Part shown: positions 8,233 to 17,562 of the stretch, in pieces
Numbering within the stretch: the first letter of the stretch is position 1
Layout of the letters: every line of letters begins with the position of its first letter
NCBI GenBank assembly: GCA_965221075.1
Contig: OZ244865.1
Span: 2,480,001-2,544,000 of the forward strand
Reading direction: 5' to 3'
DNA from: UBA2970 sp965221075
Lineage (GTDB): Bacteria; Verrucomicrobiota; Verrucomicrobiia; Limisphaerales; AAA164-E04
Length of the DNA: 64,000 nucleotides
Notes under the pieces: model-generated
Seen by the model: only the letters and a program-made list of their open reading frames with translations
Database searches by the model: none
Told to the model about the DNA's origin: nothing
Made by a program: the position numbers and the translations under genes

Positions 8233-9588
8233 ATGAAAACCGATACCCGATCCAGCCCCCAGCTCTCGCGCCGCCAGTTCCTGGGAGGCAGGGAGGCCTC
8301 CCTGCCGCAGATCGTCCCCTCCTCGACGCTGGGCCGGGGGGGCGCGGTGGCTCCGAGCGAGCGCATCGTGATGGGAGTCGTCGGCACCGGAGGCAAGGGC
8401 ATCAACGACATGCAGAACCTGATGCGCGACGAGCGCGTGCAGATGGCCGCGGTCTGCGACGTGTGGAAGGCCTGGGACCGCAACGGGCGGATGGCCGGGC
8501 GGGAGCCGGCCCGGCAGCTGGTCGAGGAGCACTACGCCAAGCAGACCGCATCGGGCTCCTGGAGGGGCTGCCGCTCGTTCCGGGACTTCCGGGACCTGCT
8601 CGAGATGCGGGACCTGGACGCGGTGGCCATCGGCACTCCGGACCACTGGCACGCCCTCCCCGCCGTCCTGGCGGCCCGCGCCGGCAAGGACATCTACTGC
8701 CAGAAGCCCCTCTCCCTGACCGTCTCCGAGGGCCGGGCCATGAGCGATGCGGTGGAACGCAGCCAGCGGGTCTTCCAGACCGGCAGCCAGCAGCGCTCCG
8801 ACCGCCGATTCCGCCACGGCTGCGAACTGGTGCGCAACGGGCGCATTGGCAGGCTGGTGGAGGTGGAGTGCGGACTTCCCGGGGGATGGTCGCGCAGCGG
8901 GTGGAACGTGGATCTCACCTCGCCCGAGCCGGTCCCCCGGGGCTTCGACTACGACTTCTGGCTGGGGCCCGCCCCCTCGGCCCCCTACATCCCCGCCCGG
9001 GTGGGCGGAACCTTCCGGTGGAACTACAACTACTCGGGAGGCCAGGTCACCGACTGGGGCGGCCACCATCCCGACATCGCCCAGTGGGGCATGGGCACGG
9101 AGAGGACCGGCCCGGTGGCCATACGCAACGCCAGGGGCGTCTGGCCCGACCATCCGGTCTGGAACACCGCCACCGAATTCCACTTCGAGGCCCACTACCG
9201 TTCGGGAACGGTGATGAAGGTGTCGAGCCAGCTGCGGGGTGGCGTGACCTTCAGGGGGACCGAGGGATGGGTCCACGTCAACCGGGGCCGCATCGAGGCC
9301 GAGCCCCGGTCGCTCCTGGAGGAGACCTTCGGGGAGGACGACATCCGGCTGGCGCGCAGCGACAACCACTACCGGAACTTCGTCGACTGCATCCTCTCCA
9401 GGAAGGAGCCGGTGGCTCCGGCCGAGGAGGCGCACCGCTCCATCTCCATCTGCCACCTGGGCAACATCGCCATGCTGCTGGGAAGGGATCTGGCCTGGGA
9501 TCCGGACCGGGAGCAGGTGATCGGGGATCCGGTGGCCCACGCCATGCTCAACCGGCCCTACCGGGCCCCCTGGTCCCTGCCGGCCTAG
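8233..9588 (+). CDS. Gfo/Idh/MocA-family oxidoreductase (copy 2, weak export signal)
   Basis: This 451-residue paralogue of the first oxidoreductase is similar along its whole length, with a Rossmann motif GVVGTGGKG at about residues 48-56, YCQKPLSLT, and 'TDWGGHHPDIAQWGMG'. It keeps the twin arginines (LSRRQFLGG), but the hydrophobic core that follows in copy 1 is shortened to GREASLPQIV, about six residues less and with charged residues. The signal may therefore be non-functional and the enzyme cytoplasmic. The stop is only 7 nt from the stop of the convergent asd gene, leaving no room for a terminator. Confidence 0.88.
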   Translation: MKTDTRSSPQLSRRQFLGGREASLPQIVPSSTLGRGGAVAPSERIVMGVVGTGGKGINDMQNLMRDERVQMAAVCDVWKAWDRNGRMAGREPARQLVEEHYAKQTASGSWRGCRSFRDFRDLLEMRDLDAVAIGTPDHWHALPAVLAARAGKDIYCQKPLSLTVSEGRAMSDAVERSQRVFQTGSQQRSDRRFRHGCELVRNGRIGRLVEVECGLPGGWSRSGWNVDLTSPEPVPRGFDYDFWLGPAPSAPYIPARVGGTFRWNYNYSGGQVTDWGGHHPDIAQWGMGTERTGPVAIRNARGVWPDHPVWNTATEFHFEAHYRSGTVMKVSSQLRGGVTFRGTEGWVHVNRGRIEAEPRSLLEETFGEDDIRLARSDNHYRNFVDCILSRKEPVAPAEEAHRSISICHLGNIAMLLGRDLAWDPDREQVIGDPVAHAMLNRPYRAPWSLPA

Positions 9589-9595
9589 CCCTTGC

Positions 9596-10603
9596 TCACC
9601 TGGAAAGGAGCGCCTCGGCGATCTGCACCGCGTTGAGGGCGGCCCCCTTGAGCAGCTGGTCCCCGCATACCCACAGCGAGAGCCCGTTGTCGAGGGCGCA
9701 GTCCCTGCGGATTCGCCCCACCTCGCAGTCGTCCTTTCCGGAGACCGCCAGAGGCAGCGGATAGCGGTTCTCCGAGGGACGGTCGTTGACCCGGATGCCC
9801 GGAGCCGCCTCGAGCGCCTCCCGGGCCGAACCGGGATCCACCGGACGGGCGAACTCCGCCGTCAGGGCCACCGAGTGGGCCCGGTAGACCGGCACCCTCA
9901 CGCAGGTGGCGCTGGCGAGCAGGCCGGGGTGGTGCAGGATCCTGCGCCCCTCCCGCTCCAGCTTCATCTCCTCGCGGGTGTAGCCCGACTCCAGGAAGGA
10001 GTCCACATGCGGCAGCACGTTGTGGGCGATGGGATGCGGATAGACCTCGGGGCTGGCCGGCTCCCCCCGCTGGGCCTGGCCCAGCTGGCGGCGCAGCTCC
10101 TCGACGGCCCGAGCCCCCGAGCCCGAGACCGCCTGGTAGCTGGAGGCCCACACCCGGACGAGGTGGAAGCGGCGATGCAGGGGGCCCAGGGCCATCATGG
10201 CGATAGCGGTGGTGCAGTTGGGGTTGGCGACTATGCCCCTGTGGGCTGCGATGTCCCCTCCGTTGATCTCGGGAACCACCAGGGGGACCTCCGGGTCCAT
10301 GCGGAAGGCGCTGGAGTTGTCCACCACCACCGCGCCCGCCTCGATCGCCAGGGGGGCGAATCGCCGGCTCAGCGAGCCGCCCGCGCTGAAGAGCGCCAGG
10401 TCGATTCCCTCGAAGGAACGTTCCGAAAGCTCCTCCACCGGATAGCTGCGCCCTCCGACTTCAAGCCGCCTTCCCGCGGAACGCGACGAGGCCAGAAGCC
10501 TGAGCCCCGAGCGGGGAAATCGGCGGCGCTCCAGGACAAGGAGCAGCTCCGCTCCCACCGCTCCGGTGGCTCCCACCACCGCGACATTGGGCGATCCGTT
10601 CAC
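9596..10603 (-). CDS. asd: Aspartate-semialdehyde dehydrogenase
   Basis: Asd reduces aspartyl phosphate to aspartate semialdehyde with NADPH, on the path to lysine, threonine, methionine and diaminopimelate. The 335-residue product has the N-terminal GATGAVG nucleotide-binding loop, the catalytic cysteine in 'VANPNCTTAIAMMALGPL', and the substrate-binding region around 'SYQAVSGSGARAVEEL'. The GTG at 10601-10603 is chosen because NVAVVGATGAVG starts just after it. The promoter predicted at 10615-10642 would put the transcription start only about 4 nt upstream of this GTG. The open frame continues upstream without similarity to the family. Confidence 0.93.
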   Translation of the reverse strand: MNGSPNVAVVGATGAVGAELLLVLERRRFPRSGLRLLASSRSAGRRLEVGGRSYPVEELSERSFEGIDLALFSAGGSLSRRFAPLAIEAGAVVVDNSSAFRMDPEVPLVVPEINGGDIAAHRGIVANPNCTTAIAMMALGPLHRRFHLVRVWASSYQAVSGSGARAVEELRRQLGQAQRGEPASPEVYPHPIAHNVLPHVDSFLESGYTREEMKLEREGRRILHHPGLLASATCVRVPVYRAHSVALTAEFARPVDPGSAREALEAAPGIRVNDRPSENRYPLPLAVSGKDDCEVGRIRRDCALDNGLSLWVCGDQLLKGAALNAVQIAEALLSR

Positions 10604-10614
10604 CAGGGCGGGTG

Positions 10615-10642
10615 AAGGTAGCCGAAGCGGAAAGCCTGTCAA
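10615..10642 (-). promoter_or_regulatory. Predicted promoter of asd
   Basis: On the minus strand, TTGACA (10637-10642) is separated by 16 nt from TACCTT (10615-10620). The -10 box ends 11 nt before the GTG start, which leaves a leader of only a few bases. Confidence 0.55.
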
Positions 10643-11089
10643 ACCGGAAGGCGGACCAGGCGAAGCGATGCAGCCACCCGCATGCAGCCTGATGGTGCCC
10701 GCCTCCTTCGCCAGGCCTCTCCACCTCAATCCCCTGCTCGCAGCGACACGATGCCGTGCATGCCCGGGATCTCGTGCCGTTGCGGTGGCAGCTCGCGCAC
10801 GGCGGTCAAGCTCCGCTTCCTGCCTGCCGAACGCTCAAGAATCGCAATCCTTCGTCCCATTGGCAATGTGCCGAACTGGACTGCGCCATGAAACCAGTAT
10901 TTGAACAATATATGCTATGTACAGAAAGCTGGCGCCCGCTGAAACGCGCTTCGAACGGCGGCGGGATCCTTGAATCGGCATGACCACGCCAGTCGCAACA
11001 AGGGAAGCCGCGGCAAGGAAAGTGCGTTTAACCAACACGTGAGCAATCCTTAGATTCGAGCCCGATCTGTCCAAACGACCCCGACCACC
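10643..11089. other. Intergenic, mixed composition, no gene seen
   Basis: About 450 bases separate asd from the transposase remnant. Composition falls towards AT between roughly 10.85 and 11.05 kb. The short frames on both strands show no domain or signal. Confidence 0.5.
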
Positions 11090-11584
11090 TCACACGGCTC
11101 CCAACAGCTGGTGGTAGTAGGAGATCGTTCCGTCCCTGCGATGCTTCTCGCAGCAGTCTTCGCAGCGGATCTTGTCCGAATGGAACCATCCTGTTCCGTC
11201 GATGCCGATCAACAGGTGGCCTCCAATGTACTTGTACTCGTCGAGAACCTTGCCGCGTTGCAGCTGGGCCAGGATCGAGTGGAATGGTGCGGCCAGCATT
11301 TCCGGATCCACTAGATCGATGACTTTGCGAATCGCCGTGTCGCAAGGAACCTTCATGACCTTGAACAGGTTGATCAGGTTCTGCTTGATGGTCTTCTCGT
11401 TGTGAGCCGCCTGGTCGAACTGCAGCAGCGAGGGGTATTTCAGCGAAAACATCGCAAATGCCGACATGAGATAGTCGCATAGAGAGTATTTCCGCCCATT
11501 GACAGGGCTTTTGATCCGGTCAAAGCATTCCCGTATCAAGGAAATCAACCCTGGCTTGCCGAGCGTCTTTCGAAAAGCTGCCAT
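11090..11584 (-). pseudogene. Truncated DDE transposase (N-terminal part only)
   Basis: The 164-residue product resembles the N-terminal third of a roughly 440-residue transposase family annotated as IS4- or ISNCY-like. Recognisable blocks are 'YLMSAFAMFSLKYPSLLQFD', 'VPCDTAIRKVIDLVDPEML', 'GIDGTGWFHS' with the first catalytic Asp, and 'CEDCCEKHRRDGTISYYHQLLGAV'. Family members continue for several hundred residues after LGA(A/V); here a stop follows at once and the downstream DNA encodes nothing similar. The element is therefore a 5' fragment and cannot be functional. No terminal repeats were recognised. Confidence 0.8.
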
Positions 11585-11598
11585 TTCAGTCCTGAAAT
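11583..11598. repeat. Palindrome over the transposase start codon
   Basis: ATTTCAG and CTGAAAT form a perfect 7-bp dyad separated by TC, and the dyad overlaps the start codon of the truncated transposase. It could be an autoregulatory operator or an RNA hairpin that hides the start. Confidence 0.4.
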
Positions 11599-12538
11599 TC
11601 GACCGTGGAAAGGCCAGGGCTTGAACATCCGGCCCTCAGTTGCGTGCTTGGATACGCCACCTGGCCTTGCAGCCAGGTCCTACGGTACAACTTCTCGAAT
11701 GGTCTACGACTCGTCTACCCTGCCACACTCTCGGCTGGAATCAAGTTTTTACGATCTCGAAGCCACGATGCGTCGAACATCATGCCACATGATCCCGCAT
11801 GCGTCATTTTGCCACACCCTCTTCCTGCTGCCAGAACATGGAGGCAACTGGCGATGAAATGGTCCGTTTCCCACCCCACACCCAGCGTTCGACGACCATT
11901 CCTCCAGGCGATGGGACCGGATAGTGGCTGGAATGGGCGAGAAACACGTTGGGGGGCTGCCCTGTTCCGGCAAACCGGAGCAGGGAGTCCTCCTACGGGC
12001 GCATTGGCCTCCCGAGCGTATCCCGAGTCCGCGAATGGGCTTTCGAGAATGTCGCGAAAACAAAGGGCTTTTGTGCTCTAGTGGGAACTGCTGCTTTGCG
12101 GAGGATGCGGCATTCAACCGTACCGTCCGGGCAGCGGCGTACCAGCACAGCATCGAGCCGGAACAGGTCCTGAAGGTCTACCAGGTCGAGCTGAGGGATC
12201 GCCTGCTTCGGCCATCCAGCTGAACACTCCCGTCCTGCCCTCCACGGAGTCCGGACTCCCCCGATAGACCGGCCAGCCGGCCAGGTAGGCAGAGACCTAC
12301 TGGACCTCGACTCGCCATGGGAGTCGACGGACGAAACGCGGTGCCTTCGCCCCGCACGTCGGCTCGATGCCTGGGCGAGCCGCCGCATGCCCGGCTTCTG
12401 GCACTGAGAGCCGCTTTGCAGACGAAGAGCGAGGAGAGCCCCCCAAGCGTCTTGCATGCGATGGCAAGGAGGGCTGCCGATTACTCCCGCCGCCATGAGC
12501 AGTCCGTCTCCGAACCGAGCCGAATGCTTCCTGGAGGC
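11599..12538. other. Gene-poor stretch, no convincing gene
   Basis: About 940 bases without a recognisable gene. Open frames of up to about 170 codons exist on both strands, but they overlap one another and lack domains, signals or normal codon patterns. Near 12.1-12.22 kb a short + strand stretch (AFNRTVRAAAYQHSIEPEQVL) looks protein-like but could not be assigned. A small 6-bp dyad (CGACTC/GAGTCG) lies near 12307-12325. Together with the transposase fragment this looks like a decayed insertion region. Confidence 0.45.
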
Positions 12539-13786
12539 CTATCGCCCGGTGGCCGCGTCCTTCACCCGCACCCGCTCCAGAGCCGAGCGCACCCGCTCCA
12601 GCTCGGGCGGAGCGAAGAGGCTTATCGTACCGCACTGGCCGTCGTAGCCTGGATCGCTGCTCACGCTCCGGGCGCGCATCCGCACCAGGGCCTCGGCGAG
12701 GTAGGGAATGCCGGCTTTCTCCAAGGCCGAGACGGAGGCCCGGCCCAGGACCTCGAGCTCGGGACCCACCGTGGAGACCACATGGGAGCAGAGGGAGCGC
12801 ACCCGCTGGGACCGGCAGCCCTTCCCGGTCATTTCGGCCACTATCGAGGAGAGAGAGACGAAGCTCTCGTAGCCCTCTCCGGAAGAGGGCTCCTCGCGAT
12901 CGGAGAGGCGCTCCACACGGTGGAGCACTCCGAGGGTCAGGCTGCGGCCGCAGGAGGGGCAGCGGCCATCGTGCTCCCGGGGCCTTCTGCCGATGCCGCA
13001 GCGGCGGCATCCGTCCAGGTAGTACTTCCCCTCTTCGGGAAACAGTTCCACGGTCCCTCCATAGCCATGGCCGGTCCGGAGCGCCTCCATGATGGCTGGG
13101 TAGGAAAGCCCGGTCCCGAAGCGGGTCGCCTCCCGGCCGATGCGCGAGGGGGAATGGGCGTCGGAGCCGGACACCAGGGCGAAGCGGTCGAGAAGCGAGA
13201 CCCTGCGGTTCATGGCCGGGTCCGAGGAGAGCCCGGTTTCCACCGCGAAGACCGATCCGGCCAGATCGCGGTAGCATTCCTCGATGGCGTCGAACCCGGA
13301 TCGCGATCCCAGCGCCGAGTACCAGGGCGTCCAGATGTGGGCGGGAATCAGCACGCATCCCGGTCCGCAATCCAGCACCAGTTCCAGCAGGCTCCGGGAG
13401 TCGAGACGCAGCACCGGACGGGCGTTGGCGTCGAGCCTGCCGTAGGGCGCGATCCTCCCGGCCAGCCTCCGGGCGCTATCCAGGCAGGGCACGCACACCA
13501 GGTGGTGCACCCGCCGCGTGCGTCCCTCCTGGCGGTATATGGTGCATAGCTCGGTCTGCAGCAGGAACCGGGCGCGGCGAGAACCGGGCTCGATGCGGAA
13601 GAGGCCGGGCTCGGCGGGACGGAGCCGGCTCTCCAGCTCGGCCATCCATCCCGGATGGGTGAAGTCGCCGGTGCCCACCACTCCGACGCCCTTCCGGTCC
13701 GCGTGGGAGGCGATGGAATCGAGATCCAGATCGCGGCTGGTGGCGAAGGAGTGGCGGGAATGGATGTGCAGGTCGGCGTAGAACAT
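12539..13786 (-). CDS. EndoQ-like PHP-domain endonuclease
   Basis: The 415-residue product resembles the endonuclease Q / TIGR00375 family. Characterised EndoQ enzymes (Thermococcales and some Bacillus) nick DNA 5' of deaminated bases. The PHP metal motifs are DLHIHSRHS (residues 5-13), GTGDFTHP (38-45) and SGSDAHS near residue 225. A four-cysteine zinc-ribbon-like segment, 'CRRCG...CPSC', lies around 275-295, as in EndoQ. The ATG at 13784-13786 is chosen because the PHP motif follows immediately. It lies 5 nt downstream of the TRAP permease on the same strand and is probably cotranscribed with it, an unexpected association. The exact substrate here is not established. Confidence 0.82.
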   Translation of the reverse strand: MFYADLHIHSRHSFATSRDLDLDSIASHADRKGVGVVGTGDFTHPGWMAELESRLRPAEPGLFRIEPGSRRARFLLQTELCTIYRQEGRTRRVHHLVCVPCLDSARRLAGRIAPYGRLDANARPVLRLDSRSLLELVLDCGPGCVLIPAHIWTPWYSALGSRSGFDAIEECYRDLAGSVFAVETGLSSDPAMNRRVSLLDRFALVSGSDAHSPSRIGREATRFGTGLSYPAIMEALRTGHGYGGTVELFPEEGKYYLDGCRRCGIGRRPREHDGRCPSCGRSLTLGVLHRVERLSDREEPSSGEGYESFVSLSSIVAEMTGKGCRSQRVRSLCSHVVSTVGPELEVLGRASVSALEKAGIPYLAEALVRMRARSVSSDPGYDGQCGTISLFAPPELERVRSALERVRVKDAATGR

Positions 13787-13791
13787 GGACG

Positions 13792-15687
13792 TCAGCCCCG
13801 CTGGCGAATAACGCAAGGCGCCAGCAGGACCAGCAGAGCCGCCACGCAGCCGATCCAGGCCAGGACAAGCTCTCCGTCGGAGGACGACAGGCAGGGAGCC
13901 AGGAAGATCCCCAGCGATAGAAGGCCCGCCGAAGCCCTTCGCCAGAGAGCGAGGGAACGGCGCAGGCGCCCCTCCAGAGCGGCCGCCCATCCCGCCACTG
14001 CCACCAGGACGGCAGCGAGCGAGCCGACGATCCGCAGCGCCGAGCCCTCCCCCAGCAGGGCGGGCTCGAAGAGGAAGGCGAACGGGATCAGGAAGGCTAC
14101 CCAGCTGAGGCGGAAGGCGTGGAGCCCGGTCCGGATGGCGTCGGCCCCGGCGATATTGGCCGCGGTGTAGGAGACCATGGCCACCGGCGGGGTCACCATG
14201 GAGAGCACGCAGAAGTACATGACGAACAGGTTGGCGCCCAGGGCCGGGGCTCCCATGTCGACGAGGACCGGGACGAAGAGGGTGGAACCGATGATGTAGG
14301 AGGCCACCGTGGGCAGGCCGGTCCCCATGATCAGGCATCCGCCCACAATCGTCAGCAGCTGGAGCAGGTCCAGCTCCCCTCCCGAGGAGACGATGGCCCT
14401 GGAGAACTTCAGGGCCAGGTTGGACTGCACCGCGATCTCGATCACCAATCCAATTGCGGCTATGGGTATGGCCACCTCGCAGGCCTGGCGGGCAGTCCCG
14501 CCGACGGCCTTCCACCATTCGGGAATGGAGAGCCGCCGGCCCAGGAAGGAGACCAGGGGGCAGCTGGCCGCCGCGATCACCGCCGACAGAGGGGCCGAGA
14601 GCCCCTTGACCAGCAGCGCCACCAGCAGCAGGGGAGGGATCAGCAGGGGGAGGCGCCGGTGAAGGGCCGGGCCTCTTCCGGGGTCCGCAGGCCCGGCGCA
14701 GGAGGAAGCCTTGCGGGCCCTCAGATCCACCAGCAGGAAGAGGGAGAGGTAGAAGGCCAGGGCGGGGATCAGCCCGGCCAGCGCTATGCGGGCGTAGGGA
14801 AGCTGCAGGATCTCGGCCATGACGAACGCCGAGATCCCCATGATCGGGGGCATCAGCTGCCCTCCGGTGGAGGCGATGGCCTCCACTCCGGCCGCCTGGT
14901 GGGCCGAGGAACCGGTCCTGCGCATCAGGGGTATGGTGAAGGTCCCGGTGGTGGAGGCGTTGGCCACGGCGCTGCCGCTGATGCTGCCCATCAGGCTGCT
15001 GGAGATGATGGCGGCCTTGGCCGCTCCCCCCGATCGCCTGCCTCCCAGCCGCAGGCCGATGTCGATGAAGAAGCGTCCGCCTCCGATGGCGGAGTAGAAG
15101 ACCCCGAAGAGCACGAAGTAGAAGATCAGGCCTGCCGAAGTGGAAGTGGTGATCCCGAGCGCCCCGTTGGCGGTCAGGGCCAGGCTCTCCAGCCACTCTC
15201 CCAGGGGCGCTCCCCCGTAGCGGAACATCTCGGGAAGCCAGGGCAGCCGGCTCCACTCGGGAAACCACTGGCCCACCCGGGAAAAGAGGAGGAACAGCAA
15301 GATCACCGAGAGCAGGATCCAGCCCGCCAGCCTCCTGACCCCCTCCAGCAGGATCGCCAGGAGGAGCATTCCCGCCCAGGGGTCGATCGGGGAGAGGGGG
15401 TCTATCCCCTCCATCCGCTGGGACAGCCGGTCCGCCTCCAGCAGGTAGTAGGCCAGGAGGGCCAGGGTTCCGCCGATGCACAGGCCGCCGGCCAGGGCGC
15501 GCCCCCAGCGGGGGATCCGGCCCGGATGCAGCGGGCGGGCGAGGAACAGGACCAGCAGGGCCAGGACCAGGTGGACGGGCCTCTCCCTCAGGGGCATCTG
15601 GGGCCAGAAGAGCAGGTAGATCTGGAAGAGGATCCAGAGGAGCCCCAGCAGGGAGATCAGCTGCCATCTCCAGGGAGCCCGGGCCAT
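13792..15687 (-). CDS. TRAP transporter fused permease (DctQM-type, TAXI system)
   Basis: This 631-residue, highly hydrophobic protein corresponds to the fused small and large membrane subunits of TAXI-type TRAP transporters, which import solutes using the sodium gradient and a periplasmic binding protein. Characteristic stretches are 'LMGSISGSAVANASTTGTFTIPLM', 'TGGQLMPPIMGISAFVMAE' and 'LIMGTGLPTVASYI'. The ATG at 15685-15687 is chosen over a further upstream start because upstream residues would overlap the binding-protein gene. It follows the TAXI gene after 7 nt and precedes the EndoQ-like gene by 5 nt. Confidence 0.92.
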   Translation of the reverse strand: MARAPWRWQLISLLGLLWILFQIYLLFWPQMPLRERPVHLVLALLVLFLARPLHPGRIPRWGRALAGGLCIGGTLALLAYYLLEADRLSQRMEGIDPLSPIDPWAGMLLLAILLEGVRRLAGWILLSVILLFLLFSRVGQWFPEWSRLPWLPEMFRYGGAPLGEWLESLALTANGALGITTSTSAGLIFYFVLFGVFYSAIGGGRFFIDIGLRLGGRRSGGAAKAAIISSSLMGSISGSAVANASTTGTFTIPLMRRTGSSAHQAAGVEAIASTGGQLMPPIMGISAFVMAEILQLPYARIALAGLIPALAFYLSLFLLVDLRARKASSCAGPADPGRGPALHRRLPLLIPPLLLVALLVKGLSAPLSAVIAAASCPLVSFLGRRLSIPEWWKAVGGTARQACEVAIPIAAIGLVIEIAVQSNLALKFSRAIVSSGGELDLLQLLTIVGGCLIMGTGLPTVASYIIGSTLFVPVLVDMGAPALGANLFVMYFCVLSMVTPPVAMVSYTAANIAGADAIRTGLHAFRLSWVAFLIPFAFLFEPALLGEGSALRIVGSLAAVLVAVAGWAAALEGRLRRSLALWRRASAGLLSLGIFLAPCLSSSDGELVLAWIGCVAALLVLLAPCVIRQRG

Positions 15688-15694
15688 CGGACGC

Positions 15695-16684
15695 TCAGGG
15701 CTCCATCCAGCCTTGTTCCAGATAGTAGCGCCGGGCCCCTGGGTGCAGGGGGATGCGGACATGCTCCTCCTTCCAGGCCTCCTGGGGCCTGAAGCCGGCC
15801 CAGGCCTTGTGCGTCCTGGCCATCCTGCCGGCGCTCTCGCAGAGGGTTCTGGTGATCAGCCAGGCGGTCTGCTCGGGAAGATCCCGGTTGGCCACGAGGA
15901 CTGTTCCCAGATCGACGGTGGCCAGGGGACGATCCTGTCCTGGATAAACCTTGGGCATCTCCCTGGAGGAAAGCCCGCGCTGCGACAGGTGGTCCCTGGT
16001 CCGGTCGGGCAGGCCGAGAAAGCGCACCCTTCCGGTCAGGGCGACCGCGGTAAGGGTCGGGTGCTCGAGCGGAACCGCGTCGAAGTAGAGGTCGGCGCGT
16101 CCGTCCCGGAGGATGGCCGGAATCTGCTTGGCGTCGACCTGGAGGATCCGCCCTCCCCGCTTCTCCAGGTCCTCCCGGGTGGAGCCCAGCGATTCCAGGA
16201 CCATGTCCACCAGCACCGGAACCACGCTGCCCCTGGGCTTCATCACGATGCGGGGAGCAGGCCTTCCGGCGAGGATCGACTCGAGATCCCCGTGCCCCGA
16301 AGCCTCCAGGTAGTCCCGGCGAGCCAGGGCGCAGAACCAGACCGGATTGAGGCCTCCGGCCAGGGCCCGGATCCCGTCGTGCCTCTCCCCTCCGTAGACC
16401 TCCTGGCGGCCCTGGTAGGCCCAGGCCGCCGATACCGCGTTGCTGAGGCCGATCTCGGCCCGTCCCCGGCTCACCACGACGGGATTGACGATACCTCCCC
16501 CCTTGGCGACTACCTCGATGCGCGTTCCCGGAGGGACTTTGTCCTCCAGCAGGTGGTAGAGCGTGGCGCCGAACACGTACCAGGAGGTGCCCAGCCGCAT
16601 GGTGGCGATGCGCAGCTCCTCGGCCATGGCGGCCCCCAGGAGAAGCAGCAGAACGAGGAATGCGGGAACCGGACCGGCCTTCAT
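15695..16684 (-). CDS. TAXI-family TRAP transporter substrate-binding protein
   Basis: The 329-residue product begins with a typical signal peptide (hydrophobic LVLLLLLGAAMA, cleavage predicted near residue 21). The mature part has the TAXI features 'TMRLGTSWYVFGATLYHLLEDKV', 'EVVAKGGGIVNPVVVSRGRAEIGLSNA' and 'GLNPVWFCALAR'. It should deliver an unknown solute, often a dicarboxylate or amino acid in this family, to the permease encoded 7 nt downstream. The gene is divergent from the glycosyltransferase; no clear promoter boxes were seen in the 68-nt gap. Confidence 0.9.
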   Translation of the reverse strand: MKAGPVPAFLVLLLLLGAAMAEELRIATMRLGTSWYVFGATLYHLLEDKVPPGTRIEVVAKGGGIVNPVVVSRGRAEIGLSNAVSAAWAYQGRQEVYGGERHDGIRALAGGLNPVWFCALARRDYLEASGHGDLESILAGRPAPRIVMKPRGSVVPVLVDMVLESLGSTREDLEKRGGRILQVDAKQIPAILRDGRADLYFDAVPLEHPTLTAVALTGRVRFLGLPDRTRDHLSQRGLSSREMPKVYPGQDRPLATVDLGTVLVANRDLPEQTAWLITRTLCESAGRMARTHKAWAGFRPQEAWKEEHVRIPLHPGARRYYLEQGWMEP

Positions 16685-16752
16685 GGAGCTCGAGGAGCGT
16701 TTCTACTGGAAGAGCAGGCGCCATGCTATAGCTTTCGCAGAAGCCTGGCCAG

Positions 16753-17496
16753 ATGGCGTCCTTCCAGCCCCAGACTCTCTCGGTGGTGATTCCGGCCTTC
16801 AACGAGGAGAAGCTGCTTCCCTCCACCCTGGCATCGCTCCGCGCCGCCCTTCCCGCCCTGGAGGAACGGGGATGGAAGTGCGAGATCATCGTCTGCGACA
16901 ACAACTCCACCGACCGGACCGCGCAGGCGGCCCGCGAGGGCGGAGCCCAGGTGGTCTTCGAGGAAAGGAACCAGATCGCGCGGGCACGGAACCGGGGAGC
17001 GTCCGCAGCGCAAGGAGAATGGCTGCTCTTCCTGGACGCGGACAGCCAGGTCAGCTACCGGCTCTTCGAGGCCCTTGGCCAGGCCATCGCCCGGCCCGAG
17101 GTCCTCGGCGGAGGCTGCTGCATCGATCTTCCGCCGGGTTCCAGGCTGCGCCTGCGCCTGATCGCCGAGCTATGGAACACGCTGAGCCGGCTGACGCGCT
17201 GGACCGCAGGATCCTTCATCTTCTGCCGGCAGGAGATCTTCCGGACGATCCGGTTCTGCGAGGAGGTCTACGCCGGAGAGGACGCCCTCTTCGGCAGAGC
17301 GATGAAGAAGGCGGCCCGCCGGCACGGCATGACCACGGTGATTCTTTCCCGGACCCGGCTGGTCACTTCCGACCGGAAGTTCCACCTGTACTCCGGACAG
17401 GAGCACCTGAGGATCCTGGCCCGCTTCTGCTTCCGCCCGTTCAGGTCCATGCGCGATCCCGGATCCTGCCGGTTCTGGTACGACGGAAGGCGATAG
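16753..17496 (+). CDS. Family 2 glycosyltransferase
   Basis: The 247-residue GT-A fold enzyme would transfer a sugar from a nucleotide donor to an unknown acceptor. The N-terminal 'SVVIPAFNEE' (residues 10-19) and 'CDNNSTDRT' segments bind nucleotide, and DADS (95-98) is the metal-binding motif. 'GGGCCIDLP' and the acidic 'YAGEDALFGR' match the acceptor and catalytic region of dolichyl-phosphate-mannose-synthase-like GT2 proteins. There are no membrane segments, so it is probably soluble or peripheral. It stands alone between two minus-strand operons. Confidence 0.9.
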   Translation: MASFQPQTLSVVIPAFNEEKLLPSTLASLRAALPALEERGWKCEIIVCDNNSTDRTAQAAREGGAQVVFEERNQIARARNRGASAAQGEWLLFLDADSQVSYRLFEALGQAIARPEVLGGGCCIDLPPGSRLRLRLIAELWNTLSRLTRWTAGSFIFCRQEIFRTIRFCEEVYAGEDALFGRAMKKAARRHGMTTVILSRTRLVTSDRKFHLYSGQEHLRILARFCFRPFRSMRDPGSCRFWYDGRR

Positions 17497-17562
17497 CGCA
17501 GCGCCATCCCCTGGCCGAGCCCTGGGCTCGGGGCAGGCCGCAGCGGATGGCGGAGGGGGCGC

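Noticed and set aside
11605..12496. Overlapping frames of 78-167 codons in the gene-poor region after the transposase fragment
   Set aside because: They contradict each other on both strands and lack domains, signal peptides and plausible codon use.
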